Source of the DNA: Strigamia acuminata
Taxonomy: Eukaryota > Arthropoda > Chilopoda > Geophilomorpha > Linotaeniidae
DNA length: 64,000 nt
NCBI GenBank assembly: GCA_949358305.1
Contig: OX442324.1
Coordinates: forward strand, 2,407,501-2,471,500
Reading direction: 5' to 3'
Positions 1-10,205 of the stretch are shown here, one piece after another (position 1 is the stretch's first letter; each line of letters begins with the position of its first letter). The position numbers were made by a program, and so were the translations under genes. A model generated the notes under the pieces. The model did not search any database. It saw nothing but the letters and a program-made list of their open reading frames with translations, and was not told where the DNA came from.

Positions 1-882
1 CATTCAAAGTTTTTGTTTTTAAACAGAATGGACCCCAAAAACAGCCACAGACCATCATCAAAAACTGCAATGAGAGTAGTTTTTGAAGTAGATTTATGGC
101 TGGTTTTGGTTTTTATAGTCAAATTCAAATGTCAACAACAATTTGTGCAAGGCAAGAAAGGTGTATACAAGAATGGCAATCTCCTTCAGAGTATATGTCT
201 GGAGATAACAAATACATCTAGAACATATTGATAGTTAGCTGTGTGTCTGTCATTCTGATTTTAATGTTTATAGAAATCCATACAAACAACACTGTGCACT
301 GTTCAATAAAACAAAAACATTTCTGACGGAAGATGAGATATGGTCTGAAATCTACAGACTTGTTTTCAGCTATAAAATATAATAATCTTCTACAATATTT
401 AGCAAGCAACCTACAATTTTTTCTCATAATAAATACAAATTTTATTCAAAGACAGACCAAACAAGTACTAGTAAATTATGTGCAAATAAACTACGCGTGG
501 GTGAATAAAAATGTGTTGAAAACTGCATAAAATAAGAAGTTACAATCACCGATAAGTAACAACATGCACAATAATGGGTCGCTGGGCTTCCACGTAAAAA
601 TGTTACGTGTGGCCAAAATAATTCAGGAGCCAGTATATCTATTTTGCAAATACGGGGTATATTTGTTGAACCGTGCAGCTGTGCTACTGCTATTCTTCCA
701 GCACTGATACATTTATAAATATTTTACAATAAAGAATTAACACTTTCGTGTTAAATCTCGTAAGCACGGCTGGAAAAACAGCGAAAGGAGAAAGAAAATG
801 TACATTTTGTTTTCACGATATAAGTTTTATTTCATTACATCCCATACAAGATACACGTTACATTGAAAATAACATTTTGCAC
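1..882. other. Non-coding stretch with a dispersed-repeat fragment
   Basis: No convincing gene. Bases about 20-85 resemble 57531-57600 (shared words AAACAGAATGG and CATCRTCAAAAACTGC), so this is a fragment of a dispersed repeat rather than a coding exon. The right end (826-831) holds an AATAAA on the minus strand that fits the neighbouring minus-strand gene. Confidence 0.4.
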
Positions 883-1380
883 TTAGATCGGAATAATTCG
901 TTTAACGGTAGACGCAAAGAAACTGACGATTCCATGGAAGAAAGTAGATGTCAGAGTGGAAATGCACTGACCTTGCAATTTCTTCATTCTGTTTTGTGCA
1001 TTGTTGAGTTGTTTAATAAATTCATGGTCCCCCGAGAGATAAATGTCTTTCTGAATATGGTCTTTCGTCATGTCCAGTCCTGCTTGGAAGTAGTTATAAC
1101 AAAAGGCGCTCATAGCTTCAGCGTGTTCTACTTTTCCGTTGGGGGAAACCAACATGGGCGACAGCATGATGTTAAAAGCCTCCATCAGTGAAGTTTCTTT
1201 GCTCAGTTGTGGACTGTTGCGTACACTGTTTGTGAGTGAATCCCAATCAGTGTCCAGAAACTTCTGAATTTCGTCCTGCAGGGTGCAATAGGGCTTTAGC
1301 TCTTCCTTAGCACTGCAGAACTCTTCGCCGGATGCTACGGCGGAGACGATGAGAATAGCGAGGAAATATTTGCCCGACAT
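883..1380 (-). CDS. Small secreted protein, unknown family (165 aa)
   Basis: Uninterrupted frame of 165 codons starting MSGKYFLAILIVSAVASG, a typical signal peptide with probable cleavage after G18. The mature part is about 147 residues, rich in predicted helix, with four cysteines (C22, C32, one in AFCYNYF, one in QGQCIS) that could form two disulfides. The C-terminus is hydrophobic and basic (FFASTVKRIIPI). An AATAAA about 50 bp past the stop (826-831, minus strand) supports a real 3' end. Upstream on the minus strand a donor-like AAG/GTAAAC and acceptor-like ATAGCAG could bound a short 5'-UTR intron. Base composition is richer in G+C than the flanks, as expected for coding DNA. I do not recognise the family; a lineage-restricted secreted protein is the best description. 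Confidence 0.7.
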   Translation of the reverse strand: MSGKYFLAILIVSAVASGEEFCSAKEELKPYCTLQDEIQKFLDTDWDSLTNSVRNSPQLSKETSLMEAFNIMLSPMLVSPNGKVEHAEAMSAFCYNYFQAGLDMTKDHIQKDIYLSGDHEFIKQLNNAQNRMKKLQGQCISTLTSTFFHGIVSFFASTVKRIIPI

Positions 1381-3537
1381 CTTGCAAAGCTGCTATGAAA
1401 TTGGATTTTAGGCTTTAAGCGATTAGGCTGTTGCAGTTTACCTTGTGCTAGGCAAGATAGAAATAAATGAAAATCGTGAAAGCTAATCAATTGGTATTTG
1501 TTACAACAGCTGGTGGAGAGCACGTGTATTGGGAACAACGAGCTTGTGTGGGTGTTTTTGCTTGTGTGATGAATGTTTTCAAATGAACAATATGGATAAG
1601 GCAGCAATTTCATTTCTTTTCTTTTGTGTTGGAGGTTTATTTTCATGGGAGTTAGATAACATCTATCATTTCAAACAAATGCAATTCCAAGATGGAACTT
1701 GAAAAAGATTTTTTATATTTGTTAGAATTAATGTAAAAGTAGCACTTAAAAGGGTGATCTTTGAATCGTTAATACAGGTGCTCAAGGAATTATACTTTTT
1801 TATTTTTTTTTTGCAAATAGGATTAGAAATGCAGGTTTAACTTGCAGGTAAACATGTTTTGTTGCCCACCTGCGATTGAAAACAGATTAAAACAGCCTCC
1901 ATGTTTGATCGAGGCAAACGGGTTAAAAAGCAGTTTAAATATGTTGTTTAAAATGCTGTTTGTGTTCAAATTAAGTTGGCTGCACTCACAATTTGAAAAT
2001 CAAGGAATTTTTAATCGCCATTTACTCGCAAGTCACAGATGCAAAATCTACACTATAAACAAAATGGCCTGACACACATTCACAGTTGACCCACCCTGTT
2101 TAAACGCCAAAAACGACGTAAACAGAAACTTTGAATGTACTTGGTTGCCAAGCTACAATACAGCCTGGCAACCAACTTTCTGAATTGGAATAAATTAGTC
2201 TAAACGCAGAATATAAACAAGAAACATCTCTTTATTTCTCTTTGAGATAAAATAGACCTAAAAGAACAAAAGACTCAGGGTTGTCACACAGTACTTACCC
2301 AGCTGTGGTTCTCATCAAAGCGTTCAAGGACATCATAGTGTACATCTGAATTTCCTTAATGTTATGTAATCACTTGTGATTGGTTGGAAAATAGCAGGAG
2401 GTGCATCCAATGTATGAAAAGTAGAAATAAATTCCATGCCATTAGTTGGCAACAATATTAAATGAATATATTCAGTATATTGTCTTCGTAGACCCAATTC
2501 ATTTGTTTGAAAACAACGACAAACATGTTTTATTCTACTTTTTTTCCCTCATTTAATCAATCATCTCATTTCACTGTTGGCTCTTTGAATAAAATAATTT
2601 ACAGGTATCTAAAAGTAGAGCATCATCCATTTAGATAATTCACATGGTCATTTAGGACACAAAATAAGTGAAATTAATTCTGCAAGGAAGCGACTTTGCT
2701 TGGTTTTACCCGTGTCCCGAAAAATCTTCTCGGGATGCAGAAATATCTCGTTTATTAAAAATCGATCAATTGCCCATAATAAGAAAGTTTAATTGCCGAA
2801 ATTGTACATGTACACACAAACTTTCTCTGAAAAGTCAACGACTTGTTGATTATTGACAACAAGATGGAGGTAAAATGTTTACACCAAGGATTAATGGTTC
2901 ACACGTTGGCAGTTCTGGTTCCGGCATTTGAAGGAACTGCGCAGAGATTGTTTTTACTTCCAAAGGCTAATGTTTTGTATCGCTAATGGGTGTCCCGGTG
3001 TTTTATTTCCAAAATCTGATCATCCTGGTTCTTCCACGGACTACGTTTACATGCACGGAATATTTCGAGTGTGCAACTGTCATGTAAACAGGGATGACAA
3101 GGATTATTCGAGCAGTGAATAATCCCTTGCAGAAGGTTGTTTAATTCGAGTGAACTCAAAACTATTTTTATTGCGCATGAGCGCATCGCTTCCTGTTTAG
3201 TGCCACTTCCTGTTTGGTGCAACTTCCTGTCACAAGTAAAATATACACATCCTCCATTTTTTTGATGGGGAATAAGAAAACGTGATCTGGTTTCCTTTTT
3301 ACAAAAAAATACATCACTTCAGCTTTTAATTAAACCTGGTACTTCCTGTTGTGATCACGAATTATCTTCTGCATGTAAACACTTCAATTTGATTTTTTCA
3401 CCATTCGAATTATTCAACACTCAAAATATTCGGTGCATGGAACCGGCACTTCCCCACTGGTCGAAAACCGAAAGTGGTATTATCAGGATAATTTTTCTCT
3501 GAAGAGATTACCATTGGCCGAGAACCACAAGTGATAA

Positions 3538-3584
<47 letters not shown>

Positions 3585-4096
3585 ATATTACCTGTGACAA
3601 TTTCTTTCGGTCTTGGACTGACTTCATGATATTGTCTTACCAAACACCGAAAGCCACGTGGTACGATAAGCTAATGGTTTAATAACTTTTGTTTGCTTAA
3701 TTCCTTTAAGCCTAAACTTCTTGGCTTGATTTCAAGTTTGATGATGCAATGATAAACCTGGTGATAAAACCCAACACACTTTCTGATGAAACAATAATAC
3801 AACATGAATTCAATACTTTCTTTTATTCTCAAACATCTGATGATGATTATCACCGCTGATGAATAAGCGCATTGCAAACTGTATTTAGGCAATAGCCGAT
3901 TACTTGGCTGATCATTCTTAGAAAGCGATCTGCAAAGAAGACACAACTCCTGTCAGTTTTAAGGTGAATTACTTTGGCATTCAAACTTAACAAGAGTTTA
4001 CGAAAACACCGAAAACTCTCGTTATGTCTGGCCATTACTTTCTAACTCTATCCCAAGTATCTTATTTTGAATTCATTTCTTTTTCAAGTCCCTACA
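1381..4096. other. Intergenic region, no gene recognised
   Basis: No exon with recognisable protein similarity. Contains the (ATAA)n microsatellite and short motifs shared with other repeats here (for example AAACAGAAACTTTGAATG near 2121, found again near 58323). The end of the stretch (4070-4084) is pyrimidine-rich and closes with CAAG, consistent with a splice acceptor just upstream of the 4097 start codon. Confidence 0.4.
3533..3587. repeat. (ATAA)n microsatellite
   Basis: About 13 uninterrupted tandem copies of the tetranucleotide ATAA. The apparent minus-strand reading frame across it (runs of FIYL) is a by-product of the repeat. Confidence 0.95.
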
Positions 4097-4546
4097 ATGT
4101 CGAAGCTTTCAATTCTTTTCGCTTGTTTCGTTTGCACCGCAACTGCTTTTTCGCCCATGGATGTCATCAACTTGGTCCAACAACCACAGGTGGCTAATAT
4201 GGCCAAGGAGTATGTGGTGAGCAGTCTTTCTGGTCCTTTGAGCGAATTGCGCAACAGCATCTGCTCTTCCCCGCTTCTCCACGAAGACAAGATGGCCGGC
4301 ACTTTGAGCCGCGCAGCCGATAATTTTGCTTCCGTCATCAGCGACACCGCCAACGTCGCTCCGCAGTTGCAAGATGCACTCAGCTATGTTTCTCAGCTCA
4401 CCAAGAATGTCATGGCTGACCCTTCTTTCCAGCCTCAACTGGCAGCTCTTCAGAAGCAGTTAGAGAGCACTCTTGATTACTTCGGAGACCATTTTGACCA
4501 GGCCGTAGATGCTGCGTCGAAAGTAGTTGGTTCTGACAAGAACTAG
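4097..4546 (+). CDS. Small secreted helical protein, unknown family (149 aa)
   Basis: Single-exon coding frame beginning MSKLSILFACFVCTATAFS, a clear signal peptide, then about 130 residues of amphipathic helix (heptad-like L/V/A spacing, many Q, S, D) ending VVGSDKN. In-frame codons exist upstream to 4067, but ATG 4097 lies directly before the hydrophobic leader and behind a probable splice acceptor (TTTTTCAAG), so it is the better start. Codons are markedly more G+C-rich than the surrounding DNA. A candidate AATAAA at 4630-4635 lies about 85 bp past the stop. The mature protein has a single cysteine (NSICSS), so it is not a disulfide-rich peptide. The general look is that of a soluble helical-bundle carrier or matrix protein, but no family is recognised. 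Confidence 0.75.
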   Translation: MSKLSILFACFVCTATAFSPMDVINLVQQPQVANMAKEYVVSSLSGPLSELRNSICSSPLLHEDKMAGTLSRAADNFASVISDTANVAPQLQDALSYVSQLTKNVMADPSFQPQLAALQKQLESTLDYFGDHFDQAVDAASKVVGSDKN

Positions 4547-4639
4547 ATTTATTTTTCGTGGTTTGAAATTGTAATCATATATTTTTTGATTTGTTTGAAA
4601 TAGTAAAGATTAAAGAAATGTTTTTCGAAAATAAATGTA

Positions 4640-5591
4640 GTAAATATAAAGTTTAAAATAAAGATGTTAACTTTTATCTCATGTCTGTTATCAGTACTTG
4701 CATTCAAACAATGGGCTCTGGCCACATTGTGTTGAGTTGTTCAGTTGAATGGTATCAAGAACAGTTTTGTTCTGAATGTGAGTGTTGCTTATCTAATGCC
4801 CGTGAATGATTGAGGTCTTAATTAGGGCCCGTGGTAAGCGGCAGAGTGTGCAGTAGGACATAAGATGGGCCTTAGAAATTTGTTCAGTCTGGAGAAGAGA
4901 GAAGTTGAAGTAGAACAAGGTCGAACGAGAAGTATATAAGGTTCCGTCATCAGAGATTAAAATGGTGGTTCCGGTCTGGCTTTAGCACTGTTGGGACACA
5001 TTATGACGTCACAAAGTGCTCCTAATGTTGACTTCACATAGGCAAATACATAAATGTTGTTATACCCAAAGCATTTACATCAATTTTTCATCAATTTTAC
5101 ACTTTTTAGACTGATTTGTATTGATCTTGCACATTTCAAACTGATTTTTCAAATTTGTCTCGATTTAACATACAAAAATGGCAGGCTGCTTTCAGTAGCA
5201 GTACTTAAATAGCAAAACATGTTTAACTGTTATTTTATTTCTTTTTGGAAAAATATAGACATTTGAGAGGAAAAAACTGTAAGCTGTGGGACCATGTAAT
5301 AACGTCTACAACTATTATTTTTTTGTTACAATGAAAAACGTCATCAAAAACCTGTCTTTGGAGTCATCACTGTGGGAAGTTGAATGTTAATAACAGTAAC
5401 AGTTCATTTTGAATTTAAACGCTCAATTTTCAATGCATTTGTTATTGTAATGTCATGTGAAGGAAGTAGAGGTTTCGTTTATATCCACTTGGCCTTCAAT
5501 CTGGAATGCATGACTATGAAGAATAGCCAGGTGTTGTGTGAAAAGAAAAAGTGAATTGAATACATGTGTAGATATCATAAAGTATATGCAT
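4640..5591. other. Intergenic; dispersed-repeat fragment
   Basis: No gene seen. Bases about 4826-4945 (GCGGCAGAGTGTGCAGTAGG and following) resemble 34965-35110, marking a dispersed repeat family that I cannot name. Confidence 0.4.
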
Positions 5592-5609
5592 TTTATTTTT
5601 CTTGAAGTT

Positions 5610-6026
5610 TTATTGACCAGATAGAGCTAATTCAGAGTCAAATGATATTAGATATTGCTCAGCATCATCTAAAAATATTGGTTTAAATGGGATTAAATGA
5701 ATAATCGCAATCCATGCATTTAAAATGAGACGAACAATAATGATGAATAAAGATGCTAGAATATCTAAAAGACGTTGGCTCCAACTGACAATGGTGGATC
5801 CAATTTGGTCGCCCAGTTTGGACAGAGTTTTGCCGACAACAGGTACGTTTTTTAATTGGTTTACAAGCGCGTTTTTGATTATTCTCAGTAATGACACAAT
5901 GCCACGTGAAAGTGTATATGTAAGATCTTCATTAACAAGGTAAATGGCTGGTGTCAAGCCATCCACAGTTTTTAATTGAACTGTTGATGTCAAGATAACT
6001 GTCAGTAACGTAGGCAAATGTTTCAT
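5610..6026 (-). CDS. Small secreted or membrane-associated protein (138 aa)
   Basis: Minus-strand frame of 138 codons starting MKHLPTLLTVILTSTVQLKT, a signal peptide. The middle (RIIKNALVNQLKNVPVVGK) is amphipathic. Residues about 88-113 (LDILASLFIIIVRLILNAWI) are long and hydrophobic enough to be a membrane span or a lipid-binding helix; the tail is acidic (LDDAEQYLISFDSELALSGQ). The start codon sits 8 bp behind an acceptor-like TTAATTTTAG, so a 5'-UTR exon upstream is likely. The stop codon overlaps one AATAAA and another lies at 5592-5597 (minus strand). Family not recognised. It resembles the other two small secreted proteins in size and gene structure, but I see no sequence similarity among them. 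Confidence 0.65.
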   Translation of the reverse strand: MKHLPTLLTVILTSTVQLKTVDGLTPAIYLVNEDLTYTLSRGIVSLLRIIKNALVNQLKNVPVVGKTLSKLGDQIGSTIVSWSQRLLDILASLFIIIVRLILNAWIAIIHLIPFKPIFLDDAEQYLISFDSELALSGQ

Positions 6027-6388
6027 TTTCTGATCTAAAATTAAAGAAAAAATAGGTTTTATTATTACATATAGATATGCATTTTTTGAAAAAATATAAT
6101 ATTTATTTTCAATTTTTCTTCCTCAATGTCAATTCCAGGTATAAAGTCTGTTGAATAGAATATTTGATTATTATTTCCAGATACGTGTATAGGAAGTTAG
6201 GTATGGTTCATCCAACGAGACACTGTTTGTCATTGTAGCATTGTTGCAATAAAGTTTTTTTAAGTTTATGTGATCATAACAATGGTTGCTCCTACTCTGT
6301 GAGAAAAACCATTGCTGAATAACATTATAACATTGCTAATTTGTAGTTTTCTTATTGTGGGTTATTGTTAAGTTGTAGAACATTATAG

Positions 6389-6450
6389 GTGGGAAAAATT
6401 TTTCTACGTGGGAAAAATTTTTTCTGCGTGGGAAAATTTTTTCTACGTGA
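6389..6450. repeat. Short tandem repeat, about 22-bp unit
   Basis: Three near copies of a unit reading roughly GTGGGAAAAATTTTTTCTAC, directly left of the hAT-type MITE. Confidence 0.75.
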
Positions 6451-6463
6451 CAATGCATTAGAA

Positions 6464-6849
6464 CAGCGTTTCTCAAACTGGGCCGCAACGATGTTCAATC
6501 ACTTTGTCGCCCAAAATTGTCGTTCCCAAATTTTTTATTCAATTTTTGCCAATTCTATTTCCAACTTACTGCCTGTAGTTGGTTGCAATACAACACAGGC
6601 TAGCAGAAGCTACAAAATCCTCTAAAATCTTCACAAAACCACCCAAAATTCTCGAAAAACCTCGAAAAACAAGCCAAAACTCCCAAAAATGGAGGTTTGT
6701 AGCGATTGTAATTCCCCAAAGTGATGAATTCTGTATAGGATGGAAAAATAGTAACAACCTATGTCGTAGTTCATTTTGAAAAAAATTTAATACACTGATG
6801 ATAAAGTGGGGCGCAGAAGTCGCAATGCTAAAAAGTTTGAGAACCCTTG
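6464..6849. mobile_element. hAT-type MITE with 8-bp TSD
   Basis: The left end CAGCGTTTCTCAAACT and the right end (reverse complement CAAGGGTTCTCAAACT) form imperfect terminal inverted repeats. The element is bracketed by the direct repeat CATTAGAA at 6456-6463 and 6850-6857. Ends of the CAGxGxTTCTCAAAC type with 8-bp duplications are characteristic of hAT transposons. The 386-bp body has no transposase and is non-autonomous. Confidence 0.9.
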
Positions 6850-6857
6850 CATTAGAA

Positions 6858-7699
6858 TGTTGATCAAATGCTCCAAGAAAGAGATAAAAATGCTACATCA
6901 TTACAGTACAGTATAGATAAGAGGGAATATTGACTAGCAATCCAATTCTTTTGACATTATCAAGATAATTATGATTATTTTGATGTTTCACAATTTCTAT
7001 CAAGTCAAATTGCATTGCTATTTCTTTACCTTTCTATTAGCAAGTATGACTGCATTCCACAATGGTTTGATCTAGTTTGCCAGATTTTATGCATTTTCAA
7101 TTGATTGTCATTAGCTTAGGTTCAAAGTTAGTTTCCTTATTTTCAAGCGGCACTTTAGTGCATTTGAATTGTGCATATATTTGGGTCATTTTGCTCAACA
7201 TAATTTCGAAACAAATACTTCTTCCTTCAGTTTTTTATTGTTATTGATGGTATTATTGAACACAAAATGATAGATACAATTTGTTATTCGAGCTAGTTTT
7301 ATTCTGTTTGGGTGCATTAGTTTGAACGTGCTTATCAGCATATGCACTGAAGATAAAATCTCATTTGCAGTAGACATTTAAATAATTTAATGTGTTATTC
7401 CCCCAATTTTTGAATAATGTAGAATTTTTTTTGTCTGTAAATCCATCACATCAGTGATAAAATCAAAAGTGCTTAAAAATTGAAAATTGAAAATGAAAGG
7501 AAGTTCCATTTGATTCATCCATTCCACCTGCTGAGGAATCCACAGTGGGTTTTTCCTCGTGTTTACAAAAGCTATTATTCTTTATTTTATCTTCATATTT
7601 AGCACAAGCGTAACAACCTGACCAAAACCACCATCTTGGATTGGTTGCATTACATTGAATGTGCAGAATCATCTAAACTCATGATGTTTATTTAGGTGA
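6858..7699. other. Intergenic, nothing recognised
   Basis: AT-rich sequence with only short chance reading frames; no repeats or genes that I can support. Confidence 0.4.
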
Positions 7700-7952
7700 T
7701 GCTGGGTTCCCACTTGACTGAAACAAAGCAGAAACTTCTGTTTTCGGCCCAGTTTTCAATCTGCTATGATGTCACTTCCTCTTATTTTGGCAGAAAAAAA
7801 TAGACTCTTTAATATTGTACTTGTATTTCAAATGCGTATCACTATTTAAAAAATTGTGTTTGAGAGTTCAATGACGTTTACAATACACTGCGTTAATATT
7901 CCTTTAATACTTTTCTTTCTGTCGAATTATTCAGTCAAGTGGGAACTCAGCA
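7700..7952. mobile_element. MITE with 23-bp TIRs
   Basis: The left end TGCTGGGTTCCCACTTGACT and the right end (reverse complement TGCTGAGTTCCCACTTGACT) are inverted copies with one difference over 20 bases. About 250 bp, no coding capacity; superfamily uncertain. Confidence 0.8.
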
Positions 7953-8341
7953 TGAATCTGTGACTCCATTTAAACATCAAGTTGTCATAAAAAAATAATT
8001 GAGTTTTGCACCATCTGGTGGCAGAAACGCTAAGCACTATTTTTGGCATTGGTGCAAAAATATGAAGTCAATATACTATGATTAACATTTAAATTTTATT
8101 TATTCTAGAACAAACCATTGAGTGTGGTGTATTGCCGAAATTAGTTCAAGCTATATTTCATTTTTACCTCCCATTTTTATTGAATTTACACTGCAACCTA
8201 GCGACAAAATTGAAAATAAACAAAAACAAATTCGCAGCGCCTTTGCACAACGAATGACGTAGTCAATCTTGTTCATTTCCTAGCAAAATATCCGACAAGA
8301 AGTCGAGCGAAAAGTGCCGTTTTGTAAACATATTCCACAGC

Positions 8342-10041
8342 ATGATGGCGACCAACTTAGTGAACATGGAGTCCGCCTCTTTCCAATCGCTGGACGACGA
8401 TTTCTGCTACAAAAACAATGTGGCTCAAGCAAACGTTTACGTCAGAATGGGTAAGTATATTTATTTCCCACTCACTCCGATTCCGATTCTAATTCTAATT
8501 CCAATTCCAGGTTTCCTCAGAAAAGTCTACAGTATTCTAAGCGTCCAATTAGTCATTACTACGTGCACTGCATTTGCTCTAAGGTTTACCCCAATTGTGC
8601 GGAAATATGTCAGCGAAAAGTGAGAAATTCAATCAAATCAAATTAATTAATAAATATATAAATAATTGTATTTTTTTCCAGTCATTGGTTGGTCGTAGCT
8701 GCCATGGTGATGTCTCTGGTCCTGATTATAGCTTTGTATGTGAAGAGAAAGGAAACTCCGACAAATTATTTACTATTAACTGCGTTTGTACGTTGAAAAT
8801 TTAAAAAAAAAATAATCACTGTATTTCTTTGATTCTAAGACGCACTTTTTCCCATATAAACATCGCTAAAAACGGGGTGGTGCGTCTTAGAAAGCTTTGA
8901 AAGCTTTTTTCTGTTTGCGATACTGAAATTAGTGCTTTAGAATCGAAGAAATACGCACTTCGGGGTAAATTGTGATTTTAATTGATTTTTTATTGCAGAC
9001 AGTTGTCCAGGCGTATTCTGTGGGCGTTGTAGGTAAATATTGTTTGGAAAATTCTATTTTTACTGTGCAATTATATGTGTTTTATGTTTTTTTTCTATTT
9101 GTTTAGTGACATTCTATGATGACGTAATTGTGATTCAAGCTTTTCTGCTCACAGCCGCTGTTTCGATTACTTTGACCATGTATACTTTGCAAAGTAAACG
9201 CGATTTTAGTAAACTGGGAGGAAGGTATGGACAAAAAGCGGTTTTGAACTTGTGCAAAAGTTTTTTTTCGGTTTATTTGAGCCTGTTGTTTACTTTGGGA
9301 ATTAAGCGGGCACTAGCTGCGGTGATGCTTCCTGCATGATTCCCGTTCTAAAAATGTCGTTCGCTAAATTACTAAATATATGGCTAATAGCTATATTCTT
9401 TTTATTTTCCGATGCGATTGGGCAACTTTTAAGACAATTAAATATGTAATGTCAGTGCAGGAATGAATAATTAAATAAGATTTCAAGATTTAAACGTTCT
9501 AAAGAGTCCCGCGCATCTGCGGTTAGCGCCAGCATCATCCTCGAAACTGATTTTCGTAGATGTTTCTTATTTCTTTTATTATTATTGAATTGAATGAATA
9601 CATGAGGATTTTCCAAATAAAATCATCAGTATCGCACGTAAAAATAAATGAAATAGAGCTATATTTGCTTCTTGCGTAAATTCGAATGTTGTAGCTAACG
9701 CCAGCATGATTCCCAAGGTTAAATTTTCAAATATTGCGAAGATAATATGAAAAATTGTGATTGTAAAACGCGATTAAATTCCTTGCAGTTTATTCGCCGG
9801 TTTGTGTATTTTACTCGTCGGTGGATTTGCTCAAATGATCATCGGCAGCACTTCATTTGAAATTTTATTGGCCGGTGGCGGCGCTCTTCTCTTTTCCTTG
9901 TTTATTGTTTACGACACTCACATGATAATGCAACGTCTCTCACCGGAAGAATATATATTGGCCACGATCGAGCTTTATTTGGACATAATCAATCTATTTT
10001 TGGAACTCCTTCGTTTATTGGAGGCGATGAGACGAAATTAA
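8342..10041 (+). CDS. TMBIM4: TMBIM4 / Lifeguard-4 (Bax-inhibitor-1 family), six exons
   Basis: Coding exons 8342-8450, 8511-8619, 8682-8787, 8999-9032, 9107-9224 and 9789-10041 join in phase to 242 residues, the normal length for the family. All donors are GT (four begin GTAAG/GTGAG/GTAAA) and all acceptors follow pyrimidine tracts. Family signatures seen: [13 protein letters not shown] at 38-50, [16 protein letters not shown] at 97-112, and a last exon with [11 protein letters not shown] and [14 protein letters not shown]201 and D224 match the two aspartates that form the pH/calcium sensor in this family. Seven hydrophobic segments are visible. TMBIM proteins of this branch sit in Golgi/ER membranes, act as calcium leak channels and dampen apoptosis. 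Two ATGs are adjacent (8342 and 8345), so the start could shift by one codon. An AATAAA at 10200-10205 fits the 3' end. Intron 3 carries a MITE. TMBIM4 is favoured over other TMBIMs because of the short N-terminus without a proline-rich region. Confidence 0.93.
8821..8954. mobile_element. Short TIR element (GTATTTCTTTGATTCTAAGACGCAC type)
   Basis: Lies in TMBIM4 intron 3. The left end GTATTTCTTTGATTCTAAGA and the right end TTAGAATCGAAGAAATAC are inverted copies; internal GACGCAC / GTGCGTC pairs extend the symmetry. The same terminal motif is found at 31434-31528. Confidence 0.8.
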
Positions 10042-10205
10042 GAACGCAACAATTGTAATTTCAGCTGCCACGCTCTCATTGTCGAACAATATCGTGGCTT
10101 AGAATGTTCATTTTTATTTTCTCTCTCAAATGTTTAAATTTTTCGTTTATTTCGACCAGAGTTAAAATTCCTTGTAATTTTTTAACACATCAAGAACGAA
10201 ATAAA

